Source of the DNA: Hyphomicrobiales bacterium
GTDB taxonomy: Bacteria; Pseudomonadota; Alphaproteobacteria; Rhizobiales; Rhizobiaceae
Reading direction: 5' to 3'
Length of the DNA stretch: 64,000 bases
NCBI GenBank assembly: GCA_900469615.1
Contig: UBYA01000007.1
Coordinates: 1-64,000, forward strand
The translations under genes and the position numbers were made by a program. The notes under the pieces are model-generated. The model had not been told where the DNA came from. It did not search any database and was given only the letters and a program-made list of their open reading frames with translations. Of this stretch, positions 35,430 through 44,468 are shown piece after piece (position 1 is the first letter of the stretch; every line of letters begins with the position of its first letter).

Positions 35430-35876
35430 TCAGGCGTAGATCTTGTTCGCGCGCGTCTCGAAGGCATCCGTAAACATGCGGAAGGCCCGATCGAACATCG
35501 ACCCCATCAGGGCACCGAGAATGCGGCTCTTGAACTCGTAGTCGATAAAGAAATCGATGACGCAGCCGCCATTTTCCGACGGCTGAAAGCGCCAGCGATT
35601 GTCGAGATACTTGAAGGGGCCGTCGATGTATTTCACATCGATCGCGCGCTCCGCCTTGTTCAACAGCACCTGCGTCGTGAAGGTCTCGCGGATCGCCTTG
35701 TAGCCGACGGTCATATCGGCGATCAGCAGGATCTTGCCGTCGCGCTCCTTGCCGCTGCGGACCACGAGCGCCTCGCAAAGCGGCAGGAACTCCGGGTAGC
35801 GCTCGACATCGGCGACGAGGTCGAACATCTGGTCAGGCGAATGCGGAACGGGGCGATGGGTTTCGAACTGAGGCAT
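35430..35876 (-). CDS. COQ10/RatA-type START-domain ubiquinone-binding protein
   Basis: This 148-residue protein of the polyketide-cyclase/START (COQ10) family has the opening PHSPDQMFDLVADVERYPEF and LPLCEAL, then FIDYEFKSRILGALMGSMFD near the end. Members bind ubiquinone and help its delivery to the respiratory chain; the E. coli homologue RatA has also been called a ribosome-association toxin. ATG 35876 lies ten bases after the stop of the ATPase gene, so the two are translated together. Usually near lipA and PDH genes in this group. Confidence 0.88.
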   Translation of the reverse strand: MPQFETHRPVPHSPDQMFDLVADVERYPEFLPLCEALVVRSGKERDGKILLIADMTVGYKAIRETFTTQVLLNKAERAIDVKYIDGPFKYLDNRWRFQPSENGGCVIDFFIDYEFKSRILGALMGSMFDRAFRMFTDAFETRANKIYA

Positions 35877-35885
35877 GATCGGCAA

Positions 35886-36512
35886 TTAAGCAGGACCGCC
35901 AAGAAGATCAAGAAGCTGACGCATTTCGCCGCGGGATTTCACCTGCAAAACGGGCACCTCCGCGCCATGCGCGGCAAGACCCGCAAGAACGCGCGGCGTG
36001 AACTTCTCCTCGAATGTCCAGATGAAGCGCAGAAACTCCCAATCGACCTTTTCGATGCAGCCTGGCGCCATTTCCGGGCGTGTGCGGCCCATCCATTTGA
36101 TCCAGCGGGACACGACGCCCCAGACGCAAAGCAGACGCGGCATCCGCACCCAGATGACGAGATCGGTACGCGGCAGGCGAACGTCGAATGTCGAGGGGTT
36201 GGTTCCGTCCATGATCCAGCGCTCGCCCCGCACCTTGGCGACGATGATGGCGCGCTGCTCCTCTTTGCCGCGCTCGACCCAGCCCGGCAGCCACAGAATG
36301 TCGCGATCGATCGAGATGTAGGCAAGACCGAAGCGGGCGGCGAGCTTCAACGACAAGGTCGACTTACCCCCGCCGGAACAGCCCATGACGAGGATGCGGT
36401 TCGCCTTCCTGACAAGAGCGGCACCCTGATCGATATCGACATAGGCAAGCGCCTGCGGCGCGACGATCTGCTCCACGGTCCAGCTCCACAGGCGACTCCA
36501 AAGCACCGACAT
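35886..36512 (-). CDS. P-loop ATPase / adenylate-kinase-like protein
   Basis: This 208-residue protein has a Walker A MGCSGGGKSTLSLKLA (about residues 43-58) and a kinase-like layout: FGLAYISIDRDILWLPGWVE, then GERWIMDGTNPSTFDVRLPR, and an LVIWVRMPR strand. It resembles the topology-modulation (FlaR-like) nucleotide kinases; the phosphate acceptor is unknown. Initiation is placed at ATG 36512; the TTG two codons upstream is an alternative. It precedes the COQ10-type gene. Confidence 0.75.
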   Translation of the reverse strand: MSVLWSRLWSWTVEQIVAPQALAYVDIDQGAALVRKANRILVMGCSGGGKSTLSLKLAARFGLAYISIDRDILWLPGWVERGKEEQRAIIVAKVRGERWIMDGTNPSTFDVRLPRTDLVIWVRMPRLLCVWGVVSRWIKWMGRTRPEMAPGCIEKVDWEFLRFIWTFEEKFTPRVLAGLAAHGAEVPVLQVKSRGEMRQLLDLLGGPA

Positions 36513-36572
36513 CGGCAACGAACGGCGGCATGTTCTCCATTCCGCCCATATGCAAGCAAAAACAGCACAAAC

Positions 36573-36599
36573 AAAAACCGCGGCACAATCGCCGCGGTT
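36573..36599 (-). terminator. Rho-independent terminator after lipA
   Basis: The 9-bp stem AACCGCGGC (36576-36584) with GCCGCGGTT (36591-36599), 6-base loop, is followed on the minus strand by a T run (36573-36577). It lies 33 bases after the lipA stop and ends the long pdh-lpd-lip gene cluster. Confidence 0.85.
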
Positions 36600-36631
36600 C
36601 GTTCAAAAGGCAAGCCTCGATGCCATCCGGC

Positions 36632-37603
36632 TTATTCGGCCGCCATCAGCAGCTTCTTGGCGCGAGCGGCACGCAGCCGCTCGAAATCGTCACCCGCATG
36701 ATGCGACGAGCGGGTCAGCGGGCTTGAGGACACCATAAGAAAACCCTTCGTGTAAGCCACGGTCTCATAGGACTTGAATTCTTCCGGCGTGACGAATTTC
36801 ATCACCTGATGATGCTTGCGCGTCGGCTGCAGATACTGGCCGATGGTCAGGAAGTCGACATCGGCGGTGCGCAAGTCGTCCATCAGCTGAAGCACTTCGT
36901 TACGCTCTTCTCCGAGGCCGACCATGATGCCGGACTTGGTGAACATGGTCGGGTCCAGTTCCTTGACGCGCTGCAGCAGGCGGACCGAATGAAAATAGCG
37001 AGCGCCGGGACGAACCGTCAGATAGTTCCCCGGTACGGTCTCCATGTTGTGGTTGAAGACATCGGGCTTGGCGGCGACGACGCGCTCCAGCGCACCCGGC
37101 TTCTTCAGAAAGTCCGGTGTCAGGATCTCGATCGTCGTTGCCGGCGACGCGGCGCGGATCGCCCAGATGACCTTTTCGAAATGCTCGGCGCCGCCGTCTG
37201 CCAAATCGTCACGATCGACAGAGGTGATGACAACGTGGCTGAGCCCCATCTCCTTGACGGCCTTGGCGATATTCTCCGGCTCCGCCATGTCGAGCGCGTT
37301 CGGCTTGCCTGTCGCGACATTGCAGAAGGCGCAGGCGCGCGTACAGATCTCGCCCATGATCATGAACGTGGCGTGCTTCTTGTCCCAGCACTCGCCGATA
37401 TTCGGGCATCCCGCCTCCTCGCAGACCGTGACGAGCTTGTGCTCCTTCACGATCGAGCGGGTTTCGGCATAGCCCTTCGATGTCGGCGCCTTCACGCGGA
37501 TCCAGTCCGGCTTGCGCAGGACTTCCGTATCCGGCTTGTGCGCCTTCTCCGGATGCCTGACGCGCTTCGCATCGGGGTTGATCCTGTCGAGTATCGTGAC
37601 CAT
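36632..37603 (-). CDS. lipA: Lipoyl synthase
   Basis: This 323-residue radical SAM enzyme inserts sulfur into octanoyl-lipoyl domains. The auxiliary cluster motif is [13 protein letters not shown] (C-x4-C-x5-C), the radical SAM motif [10 protein letters not shown] (C-x3-C-x2-C), and the tail carries [10 protein letters not shown] with the conserved RSSYHA-type serine ligand. The products of pdhB, pdhC and other 2-oxoacid complexes are the targets, which fits its position at the end of the PDH gene cluster. Confidence 0.97.
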   Translation of the reverse strand: MVTILDRINPDAKRVRHPEKAHKPDTEVLRKPDWIRVKAPTSKGYAETRSIVKEHKLVTVCEEAGCPNIGECWDKKHATFMIMGEICTRACAFCNVATGKPNALDMAEPENIAKAVKEMGLSHVVITSVDRDDLADGGAEHFEKVIWAIRAASPATTIEILTPDFLKKPGALERVVAAKPDVFNHNMETVPGNYLTVRPGARYFHSVRLLQRVKELDPTMFTKSGIMVGLGEERNEVLQLMDDLRTADVDFLTIGQYLQPTRKHHQVMKFVTPEEFKSYETVAYTKGFLMVSSSPLTRSSHHAGDDFERLRAARAKKLLMAAE

Positions 37604-37638
37604 GAAACGTCTACTTTCCGCCGCCTAGATGCGGCCCT

Positions 37639-37887
37639 TCATCGCCGAGCGGCTTTGGCGAGGAATATCAGAATGCATGCACCGATGAAACCGGTGATGA
37701 AAAAGCCAAGCCGGCCACCTGGCGCACTGACATGCAGGGCCACCATAAGCCCTGCCGCCACGACCGAGCCGGCAATGCCGAGGACGATGTTCAGGATGAT
37801 GCCGTAGCGCGCGTCCATCAGCTTGCCTGCGAGCCAGCCCGCGAGACCGCCGATGATGACCAGACCCAGCCAGCTGACACTTTCCAT
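37639..37887 (-). CDS. GlsB/YeaQ/YmgE-family small membrane protein
   Basis: This 82-residue protein, started at MESVSWLGLVIIGGLAGWLA, has three membrane helices with the family's ILNIVLGIAGSVVAAGLM in the middle and FFITGFIGACILIFLAKAAR at the end. A longer frame upstream runs into the intergenic repeat. It lies 35 bases upstream of lipA. Function is unknown; family members respond to stress. Paralogue of the genes at 14632 and 38000. Confidence 0.85.
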   Translation of the reverse strand: MESVSWLGLVIIGGLAGWLAGKLMDARYGIILNIVLGIAGSVVAAGLMVALHVSAPGGRLGFFITGFIGACILIFLAKAARR

Positions 37888-37904
37888 CACATCCCCGATC
37901 TCAG

Positions 37905-38003
37905 GACATTTCCGTTTCCAAAGGGAGTCACGGAAATGCCCCATCCTTCTGTTTTTCGCAATTCCAGGAAAACCGCTGCGCACTTTTCCTGGAATTGCTC
38001 TAG
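37905..38003. repeat. RIME-like palindromic intergenic repeat, copy 2
   Basis: The best-preserved copy in the window. CAATTCCAGGAAAA (37959-37972) pairs perfectly with TTTTCCTGGAATTG (37984-37997) across an 11-base loop, CCGCTGCGCAC. A second inverted pair, CATTTCCGT/ACGGAAATG, covers the left half. The right end is GCTCTAG, whose CTA is the stop codon of the neighbouring minus-strand gene. Strong hairpin potential on either strand. Confidence 0.85.
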
Positions 38004-38254
38004 GCGATCAATCTCGCCAATAGCACCACAATGATCGCGCCGACGGTGGCATGGATGATTTCCACCACCAGCGCATTTTGAATGCCGAGCGAAATCCCGA
38101 ACCAATGGAACAGGAAACCGCCCACGAAAGCGCCGATCACGCCGCTCACCAGGCAGCTGATGAGCCCGCCTCCCCCGACCACCAGGCTCGCGAGAAAGCC
38201 GGCGACCAGACCGATGAGAAGAAAGACGACCCAACCTTCCGTCGTGATAGACAT
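38000..38254 (-). CDS. GlsB/YeaQ-like small membrane protein
   Basis: This 84-residue glycine-rich membrane protein has VFLLIGLVAGFLASLVVGGG, then LISCLVSGVIGAFVGGFLF and a final helix EIIHATVGAIIVVLLARLIA. It has the same three-helix plan as the other two GlsB-type proteins but a different sequence group. Role unknown. It lies 55 bases downstream of lpdA, and its TAG stop is formed by the end of an intergenic repeat. Confidence 0.85.
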   Translation of the reverse strand: MSITTEGWVVFLLIGLVAGFLASLVVGGGGLISCLVSGVIGAFVGGFLFHWFGISLGIQNALVVEIIHATVGAIIVVLLARLIA

Positions 38255-38309
38255 GTTGATTTCCTTTCCTGTTTTCCACCCTTCGGATAAAGGGCGTGGC
38301 AGGAAATTA

Positions 38310-39755
38310 TCAAGCGTTCAGCGCCCGGCCATAGGCGTCCAGCACAGCTTCCTTCATCGTTTCGGAAACGGTCGGATGCGGGAAGATCGTGTGCATCAGT
38401 TCTTCCTCCGTCGTCTCCAGGTTCATGGCGACGACGAAGCCCTGAATGAGTTCGGTCACTTCGGCGCCGACCATATGTGCGCCCAAAAGCTCGCCGGTCT
38501 TCTTGTCGAAGATCACCTTGCAAAGCCCCTGATCTTCGCCAAGCGCGATTGCCTTGCCGTTTGCGGCAAAGGAGAAGCGGCCGACACGAATATCGCGGCC
38601 GAGTTCCTTGGCCCTGGCTTCCGTCAGGCCGACCGAGGCAACCTGCGGCTGGCAATAGGTGCAGCCCGGAACCTTGCCCTTGTCGGTTGGATGAACGTTC
38701 GGCAGGCCGGCGATCTTCTCGATGCAGACGACGCCCTCATGCTCGGCCTTGTGCGCCAGCATCGGCGGACCGGCGACGTCGCCGATGGCGTAGATGCCCG
38801 GCACGTTGGTCTTGCCGTAGCCGTCGATGACGATGCAGCCGCGGTCGGTCTTGACGCCGAGCGCCTCGAGACCGAGGTTCTCGATGTTGCCCTGCACGCC
38901 GACAGCCGAGATCATGCGGTCGGCAACGATCTGCTGCACCTTGCCGTCTTCGGTCTCGACATGGGCGGTGATCGAGTTGGCAGCCTTGTCGACCTTCGTG
39001 ACCTTTGCCTTGGTGAAGATCTTCAGCCCGCGCTTTTCAAGCTGCTTGCGGGCGATGCCGGAGATTTCGGCATCCTCGACAGGCATGATCGTAGGCATGA
39101 CTTCGACGACGGTGACGTCGACGCCCATCGAGCGATAGAAGCTCGCGAATTCGATGCCGATGGCGCCGGAGCCCATGACGAGCAGCGACTTCGGCAGGAA
39201 GTCCGGCTTCAGCGCCTCGAAATAAGTCCAGATCAGCTTGCCGTCCGGCTCGATGCCGGGCAGAGCGCGCGGACGGGCGCCGGTGGCGATGATGATGTGC
39301 TTGGCGGTATAGGTGCCTTCGCCCTTGACGTTCTTCGGCAGCGGATGCTGCGGCTCGACGACAGGCTTGGTCGATTTGCCGACGACGATCTCGCCGGGCT
39401 TGGTGATCTTGGCTTCGCCCCAGATCACGTCGACCTTGTTCTTCTTCATCAGGAAGCCGACGCCGGTGTTAAGGCGAGCGGAGACGCCGCGCGAACGGGC
39501 AACGACCGCCTTCACATCGGGGCTTACCTTGCCTTCGAGAACGAGGCCGTAATCCTTCAGATGGTTGGAGTGATCGAGAATTTCAGCCGAGCGGAGCAGC
39601 GCCTTCGTGGGTATGCAGCCCCAGTTGAGGCAGATGCCGCCCAGATGCTCGCGCTCGACGATCGCGGTCTTCAGGCCAAGCTGGCCGGCGCGCACGGCGG
39701 CGACATAACCGCCCGGACCGGAGCCGATGATAATGACGTCGTAATTCTCAGCCAT
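38310..39755 (-). CDS. lpdA: Dihydrolipoamide dehydrogenase (E3 of PDH)
   Basis: This 481-residue FAD enzyme reoxidises the lipoyl groups of the PDH complex. FAD motif YDVIIIGSGPGGYVAAVRAG; redox disulfide in GGICLNWGCIPTKALL (C-x4-C); NAD motif VMGSGAIGIEFASFY; C-terminal His-Glu pair in HTIFPHPTVSETMKEA. The position behind pdhABC indicates the PDH-specific E3, though 2-oxoglutarate dehydrogenase normally has its own copy elsewhere in rhizobia. Confidence 0.96.
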   Translation of the reverse strand: MAENYDVIIIGSGPGGYVAAVRAGQLGLKTAIVEREHLGGICLNWGCIPTKALLRSAEILDHSNHLKDYGLVLEGKVSPDVKAVVARSRGVSARLNTGVGFLMKKNKVDVIWGEAKITKPGEIVVGKSTKPVVEPQHPLPKNVKGEGTYTAKHIIIATGARPRALPGIEPDGKLIWTYFEALKPDFLPKSLLVMGSGAIGIEFASFYRSMGVDVTVVEVMPTIMPVEDAEISGIARKQLEKRGLKIFTKAKVTKVDKAANSITAHVETEDGKVQQIVADRMISAVGVQGNIENLGLEALGVKTDRGCIVIDGYGKTNVPGIYAIGDVAGPPMLAHKAEHEGVVCIEKIAGLPNVHPTDKGKVPGCTYCQPQVASVGLTEARAKELGRDIRVGRFSFAANGKAIALGEDQGLCKVIFDKKTGELLGAHMVGAEVTELIQGFVVAMNLETTEEELMHTIFPHPTVSETMKEAVLDAYGRALNA

Positions 39756-39807
39756 GTGTTTCCTGCCTTATTGGTGGCGGCGGATCGGAGCCGGCGCCTT
39801 GACTGTA

Positions 39808-40449
39808 TCAGAGACCGAGCATCATCCGCACGATCGGCTCGAGGCCGCGACCGAGCGCCCGGGTATTTTCCGCATCGAGATGCACGCCATCGAGCGGCGT
39901 GGTGACGGCGGCCGAATTGGCATCGAAGAAGCCGCAGCCCAGTTCATCGGCCAGATCGCTGTAAAGCGTCGGCAGCTTGCTCGATTCCTGGACTGCGCCG
40001 AGAAAGCTGGCCGCGAAGGCGGGATTGGCCGTCTCGGAGATTGCCGGCGGGGCGACGATGAGGATATCGGGCACCTCGTAATCGAACCCCCAGGCATGAT
40101 TGCGCACCAGCTGGATCAAGCGGCTGATACCCTGCAGAGCGGCAAAGGCCGAGCCGGCCACGACCGGCTTCATGTCGTTGGTGCCGAGCATGATGATGAC
40201 GAGATCGAGCGGATTGTGAGTCTGCAGGATCGTCGGAAGAATCCGCGCGCCGTTGCGATCACAATCGGCGAGATGATCGTCGAACGCCGTCGTGCGGCCG
40301 TTCAACCCTTCCGGGATGACGCGCACCTGATCGCCGAGCGCCTTTTGCAGCACGCTCGGCCATCGATCTTCATAGGCATGACGGCCGACCGTCTCGGCGC
40401 TATAGCCCCATGTCAGCGAGTCGCCATAACACAGAACAGTCTTGGTCAT
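39808..40449 (-). CDS. SGNH/GDSL-family hydrolase (arylesterase-like)
   Basis: This 213-residue esterase has the four SGNH blocks: CYGDSLTWGY (nucleophile Ser), LNGRTTAFDD (Gly), IMLGTNDMK (Asn) and DGVHLDAENTRALG (Asp-x2-His). It resembles the arylesterases of Agrobacterium and related species. No signal peptide, so it is probably cytoplasmic. It sits between pdhC (25 bases) and lpdA (52 bases) on the same strand, so it is transcribed with PDH genes. The natural ester is unknown; deacylation of a lipoyl or acyl intermediate is only speculation. Confidence 0.9.
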   Translation of the reverse strand: MTKTVLCYGDSLTWGYSAETVGRHAYEDRWPSVLQKALGDQVRVIPEGLNGRTTAFDDHLADCDRNGARILPTILQTHNPLDLVIIMLGTNDMKPVVAGSAFAALQGISRLIQLVRNHAWGFDYEVPDILIVAPPAISETANPAFAASFLGAVQESSKLPTLYSDLADELGCGFFDANSAAVTTPLDGVHLDAENTRALGRGLEPIVRMMLGL

Positions 40450-40474
40450 TCATGCCTCCGTGTCAGAACAAGGC

Positions 40475-41851
40475 TCAGACAAGCATCCCCATCGGATTTT
40501 CGATGTAGCCCTTGAAGGCGGCCAGGAGCTCGGCACCGAGCGCACCGTCGACGGCGCGGTGGTCGGTCGACAGCGTGACGGTCATCACGGTGGCGATCGC
40601 CATTTCGCCCTTCTTGACGATGACGCGCTGTTCGCCCGCGCCGACGGCCAGGATGGTCGCATGCGGCGGGTTGACGACGGCAGCGAAGTTCTTGACGCCC
40701 ATCATGCCCATGTTCGACACGGCGGTCGTACCGCCCTGATACTCCTCGGGCTTCAACTTGCGCTCCTTGGCGCGCTTGCCGTAGTCCTTCATCTCGTTGG
40801 AGATGGTCGAGAGCGTCTTCTGCTCGGCGCTGCGGATGATCGGGGTGATCAGGCCGCCCGGAATGGAAACGGCGACGCCGACATCGGCATGCTTGTGCTT
40901 GACCATGGCGCTGTCGGTCCAGGAAACGTTGGCATCCGGAACGTCGCGCAATGCCAGCGCCAGGGCCTTGATGACCATGTCGTTGACCGAGAGCTTGTAG
41001 GCCGGAACGCCATCCTTCGACTTCGGAGCGGAATCGTTGAGCTGCGTGCGGAGCGCCAGCAGCGCGTCGAGTTCGCAATCGACCGAAACGTAGAAGTGCG
41101 GGATCGTCTGCTTGGATTCCTGCAGGCGCTTGGCGATGGTCTTGCGCATGCCGTCATGCGGCACGAGTTCGTAGGAACCCTGCTCGAACAGCTTGAGGAC
41201 GGCATCGTCCGACATGCCCTTCGGCGCGGCCGGAGCAGCGGAGGCGGCTGTCGGTTGCGCGGCCGGTGCAGCTGCAGGAGCGGCTTTGGCGGTGCCGCCG
41301 GAAACAGCAGCTTCGATATCCTTCTTGACCACGCGACCATGAGGACCGGAGCCGGAAACGGCAGCCACATCGATGCCGGCTTCCTTGGCCAGACGGCGTG
41401 CAAGCGGCGACGCGAAGGTGCGATGACCGTCGTTTGCGGCCGGAGCCGATGCCGAGGGTGCCGGGGCGGGTGCAGCAGGAGCCGAAACGCTTGCCGGAGC
41501 AGGCGCTGCGGCGGGAGCGGCCGCCGGGGCTGCCTCCGCCTTCGGAGCTTCCTTGGGCGCCGGTGCAGCAGCGGCGCCAGCGCCGGAAGCTGCAGCCGCG
41601 ACATCTTCGCCATCGGCGGCAAGCACGGCGATCAAGGCATTGACCTTCACGCCTTCGGTGCCGGCAGGAACGACGATCTTGGCGACGGTGCCTTCATCGA
41701 CGGCCTCGACTTCCATCGTTGCCTTGTCAGTCTCGATCTCGGCGATCACGTCGCCGGACTTGATCTTGTCGCCTTCCTTGACCAGCCACTTGGCGAGGTT
41801 GCCCTCTTCCATGGTCGGCGAGAGGGCAGGCATGGTGATGTTGATAGGCAT
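40475..41851 (-). CDS. pdhC: Dihydrolipoamide acetyltransferase (E2 of PDH)
   Basis: This 458-residue protein has one N-terminal lipoyl domain (residues 1-80; lysine in [18 protein letters not shown]), a long Ala/Pro linker (about 85-140), a peripheral-subunit-binding domain ([20 protein letters not shown], then [12 protein letters not shown]) and an acetyltransferase domain with the catalytic [15 protein letters not shown]. It forms the core of the pyruvate dehydrogenase complex and receives its lipoyl from LipA and a LipB-type transferase. It is third in pdhA-pdhB-pdhC, 15 bases after pdhB. Confidence 0.96.
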   Translation of the reverse strand: MPINITMPALSPTMEEGNLAKWLVKEGDKIKSGDVIAEIETDKATMEVEAVDEGTVAKIVVPAGTEGVKVNALIAVLAADGEDVAAAASGAGAAAAPAPKEAPKAEAAPAAAPAAAPAPASVSAPAAPAPAPSASAPAANDGHRTFASPLARRLAKEAGIDVAAVSGSGPHGRVVKKDIEAAVSGGTAKAAPAAAPAAQPTAASAAPAAPKGMSDDAVLKLFEQGSYELVPHDGMRKTIAKRLQESKQTIPHFYVSVDCELDALLALRTQLNDSAPKSKDGVPAYKLSVNDMVIKALALALRDVPDANVSWTDSAMVKHKHADVGVAVSIPGGLITPIIRSAEQKTLSTISNEMKDYGKRAKERKLKPEEYQGGTTAVSNMGMMGVKNFAAVVNPPHATILAVGAGEQRVIVKKGEMAIATVMTVTLSTDHRAVDGALGAELLAAFKGYIENPMGMLV

Positions 41852-41866
41852 CGATGAGCCCTCCCC

Positions 41867-43249
41867 TTATTTGTAGCAAACGGCCTTCACCGCATCGACC
41901 ACTTCGGCGACGCTCGGGAGCGCCAGCTTTTCGAGGTTGGCGGCGTATGGCATGGGTACGTCCTTGCCAGCGATCGTCAGGATCGGCGCGTCGAGATAGT
42001 CGAAGGCCTGCTGCATGACGCGGGTGGCGATTTCCGTGCCGACGGAGGACTGCGGATAACCTTCCTCGACGGTGACCAGACGCCCGGTCTTCTTGACCGA
42101 CTCGATGATCGTCGGCAGGTCCATCGGGCGGATGGTACGCAGATCGATGAGTTCGACATCGATGCCCTGGGCTTCCAGCTCGGCGACCGCCTTGATGGCA
42201 TAGGTCATGCCGATGCCGAAGGAGACGACCGTTACGTCCTTGCCGGGACGGTGAATGCGGGCCTTGCCGATCGGCAGGACGAAATTATCCAGCTTCGGCA
42301 CATCGAAGTGCTGACCGTAGAGAATTTCGTTTTCGAGGAAGATGACCGGGTTCGGATCGCGGATGGCAGCCTTCAGGAGACCCTTAGCGTCGGCTGCCGT
42401 GTAGGGCATGACGACCTTGAGGCCCGGAATGTGGCTGTACCAGGCCGCGTAGTCCTGGCTGTGCTGGGCGCCGACGCGGGCTGCCGCACCGTTCGGGCCG
42501 CGAAAGACGATCGGAGCGCCCATCTGGCCGCCGGACATATAGAGCGTCTTGGCGGCGGAGTTGATGATCTGGTCGATCGCCTGCATGGCGAAGTTGAAGG
42601 TCATGAACTCGACGATCGGGCGGAGGCCCGCCATGGCGGCGCCGACGCCGATACCGGCAAAGCCGTGCTCGGTGATCGGGGTGTCGATGACGCGGCGGTC
42701 GCCGAATTCCTGCAACAGGCCCTGGGTTACCTTGTAGGCGCCCTGATATTCGGCCACTTCCTCACCCATGACGAAGACGTCCGGGTTGGCGCGCATTTCC
42801 TCGGCCATGGCGTCGCGCAGCGCTTCGCGCACCGTCATCGACACCATTTCGGTGCCGGCCGGAATTTCCGGATCGGCTGCTGCGGCAACCTTCGGCTGAG
42901 CCGGAACCGGCGCGGCTGCCGGCGCCGGAGCGGCGACGGGCGCTTCCGTCTTTGCCGGCTCGGCGGCAGGTGCGGCCTTGGCTGAAGAAATGGCATCGGC
43001 CGATTCGCCGTCCTGCAGCAGGATGGCGATCTTGGTGTTGACCTTGACGCCTTCGGTGCCGGCGTCGATCAGCAGCTTGCCGATCGTGCCTTCGTCGACG
43101 GCTTCCACTTCCATGGTGGCCTTGTCGGTTTCGATTTCGGCAATGACATCACCGGAAACGACCTTGTCGCCTTCCTTCTTGAGCCATTTCGAAAGTGTAC
43201 CCTCTTCCATTGTCGGAGAAAGGGCGGGCATGAGAATGTCGATGGGCAT
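41867..43249 (-). CDS. pdhB: Pyruvate dehydrogenase E1 beta subunit with N-terminal lipoyl domain
   Basis: This 460-residue protein has a lipoyl domain at its N-terminus (residues 1-80; [18 protein letters not shown], nearly the same as in pdhC), an Ala/Pro-rich linker (about 85-135) and then the transketolase-like E1-beta domain ([48 protein letters not shown]). The lipoyl-E1-beta fusion is a known alphaproteobacterial arrangement, as in Sinorhizobium and Zymomonas. It pairs with PdhA, which binds thiamine diphosphate. The gene follows pdhA by 18 bases. Confidence 0.96.
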   Translation of the reverse strand: MPIDILMPALSPTMEEGTLSKWLKKEGDKVVSGDVIAEIETDKATMEVEAVDEGTIGKLLIDAGTEGVKVNTKIAILLQDGESADAISSAKAAPAAEPAKTEAPVAAPAPAAAPVPAQPKVAAAADPEIPAGTEMVSMTVREALRDAMAEEMRANPDVFVMGEEVAEYQGAYKVTQGLLQEFGDRRVIDTPITEHGFAGIGVGAAMAGLRPIVEFMTFNFAMQAIDQIINSAAKTLYMSGGQMGAPIVFRGPNGAAARVGAQHSQDYAAWYSHIPGLKVVMPYTAADAKGLLKAAIRDPNPVIFLENEILYGQHFDVPKLDNFVLPIGKARIHRPGKDVTVVSFGIGMTYAIKAVAELEAQGIDVELIDLRTIRPMDLPTIIESVKKTGRLVTVEEGYPQSSVGTEIATRVMQQAFDYLDAPILTIAGKDVPMPYAANLEKLALPSVAEVVDAVKAVCYK

Positions 43250-43267
43250 GGATCGTCCCTCCCCGAT

Positions 43268-44311
43268 TTAGAGCAGAATGTCGGTGTAGAGCTCGGATGC
43301 ATCCGGCTCCGGATCGTTCTGGGCGAAATCGGCGCTGTCGGCGACGATTTCGCGGACATCCTTGTCGATATCCTTCAGATCGTCCTCGGTCGCCCAGCCC
43401 TTTTCGAGAAGGCGAACACGAACCTGCTCGATCGGGTCATGCTCGGAGCGCATCTTCTGCACTTCGTCCTTGGAGCGGTATTTAGCCGGATCCGACATGG
43501 AGTGGCCGCGATAACGGTAGGTCAGCATTTCCAGGATGATCGGGCCCTTGCCGGAGCGGCAGTGCGCAACGGCTTCATCGGCAGCCGCCTTGACGGCGCG
43601 AACGTCCATGCCATCGACCTGGATGCCCGGAATGCCGAAGGAGGCGCCGCGCTTGGAGAAATCGGCCTGCGCGGTGGCGCGCGCCGTCGAGGTGCCCATG
43701 GCATAGCGGTTGTTCTCGATGACGAAAATCACCGGCAGCTTCCACAGCTGCGCCATGTTGAAGCTTTCATAGACCTGGCCCTGGTTGGCAGCACCGTCGC
43801 CGAAATAGGCGACGCTGACATTATCATTGCCGCGATACCAGTTGGCAAAGCCCAGACCGGTGCCGAGCGAAACCTGCGCGCCGACGATGCCATGGCCGCC
43901 GTAGAAATTCTTTTCCTTGGAGAACATGTGCATGGAGCCGCCCTTCCCTCGGGAATAGCCGCCCTGGCGTCCGGTGAGCTCGGCCATGACGCCGCGCGCA
44001 TTCATGCCGGTCGCCAGCATGTGACCGTGGTCGCGATAGCCGGTAATGACCTGGTCGCCGTCCTTCAGCGCCATTTGCATGCCGACAACGACAGCTTCCT
44101 GGCCGATGTAAAGGTGACAGAAGCCGCCGATGAAGCCCATGCCGTAAAGCTGGCCGGCTTTTTCCTCGAAGCGGCGGATCAGGAGCATCTCACGATAAGC
44201 CTTGAGTTCCGCATCACGATCGAAATCTGCGATCGGACCGCCATTGGTTTCCTTGGCTGGCCTTGATGCCGTCTTACGGCTGGAAACGGACGCGTTCTTT
44301 CGCGGCGCCAT
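43268..44311 (-). CDS. pdhA: Pyruvate dehydrogenase E1 alpha subunit
   Basis: This 347-residue thiamine diphosphate enzyme decarboxylates pyruvate. The TPP/Mg motif is GDGAANQGQVYESFNMAQLW then NN (GDG-x27-NN type). It also has EEKAGQLYGMGFIGGFCHLY, and the phosphorylation-loop region YRYRGHSMSDPAKYR. It is first in the pdhABC operon. The 157 bases upstream, AT-rich, contain the FtsB-like gene's terminator and presumably the pdh promoter. Confidence 0.96.
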   Translation of the reverse strand: MAPRKNASVSSRKTASRPAKETNGGPIADFDRDAELKAYREMLLIRRFEEKAGQLYGMGFIGGFCHLYIGQEAVVVGMQMALKDGDQVITGYRDHGHMLATGMNARGVMAELTGRQGGYSRGKGGSMHMFSKEKNFYGGHGIVGAQVSLGTGLGFANWYRGNDNVSVAYFGDGAANQGQVYESFNMAQLWKLPVIFVIENNRYAMGTSTARATAQADFSKRGASFGIPGIQVDGMDVRAVKAAADEAVAHCRSGKGPIILEMLTYRYRGHSMSDPAKYRSKDEVQKMRSEHDPIEQVRVRLLEKGWATEDDLKDIDKDVREIVADSADFAQNDPEPDASELYTDILL

Positions 44312-44429
44312 TCAACCCTCCCTATGTGAGTAGCCTCGTTCTATAACGAAATCTAACATAGGCAAGATTGTCCGCCACAGCAATGCTATAATTGCATGGC
44401 TCATATTCTTTGTAAATTATTGAAATATC

Positions 44430-44463
44430 AAAAGAAAAAACGATTAACCTGAATTCGGTTAAT
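44430..44463 (-). terminator. Rho-independent terminator after the FtsB/DivIC-like gene
   Basis: ATTAACC (44443-44449) pairs with GGTTAAT (44457-44463) around a 7-base loop. On the minus strand it is followed by CGTTTTTTCTTTT. It starts a few bases after the stop codon at 44469. Confidence 0.75.
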
Positions 44464-44468
44464 TGCGG

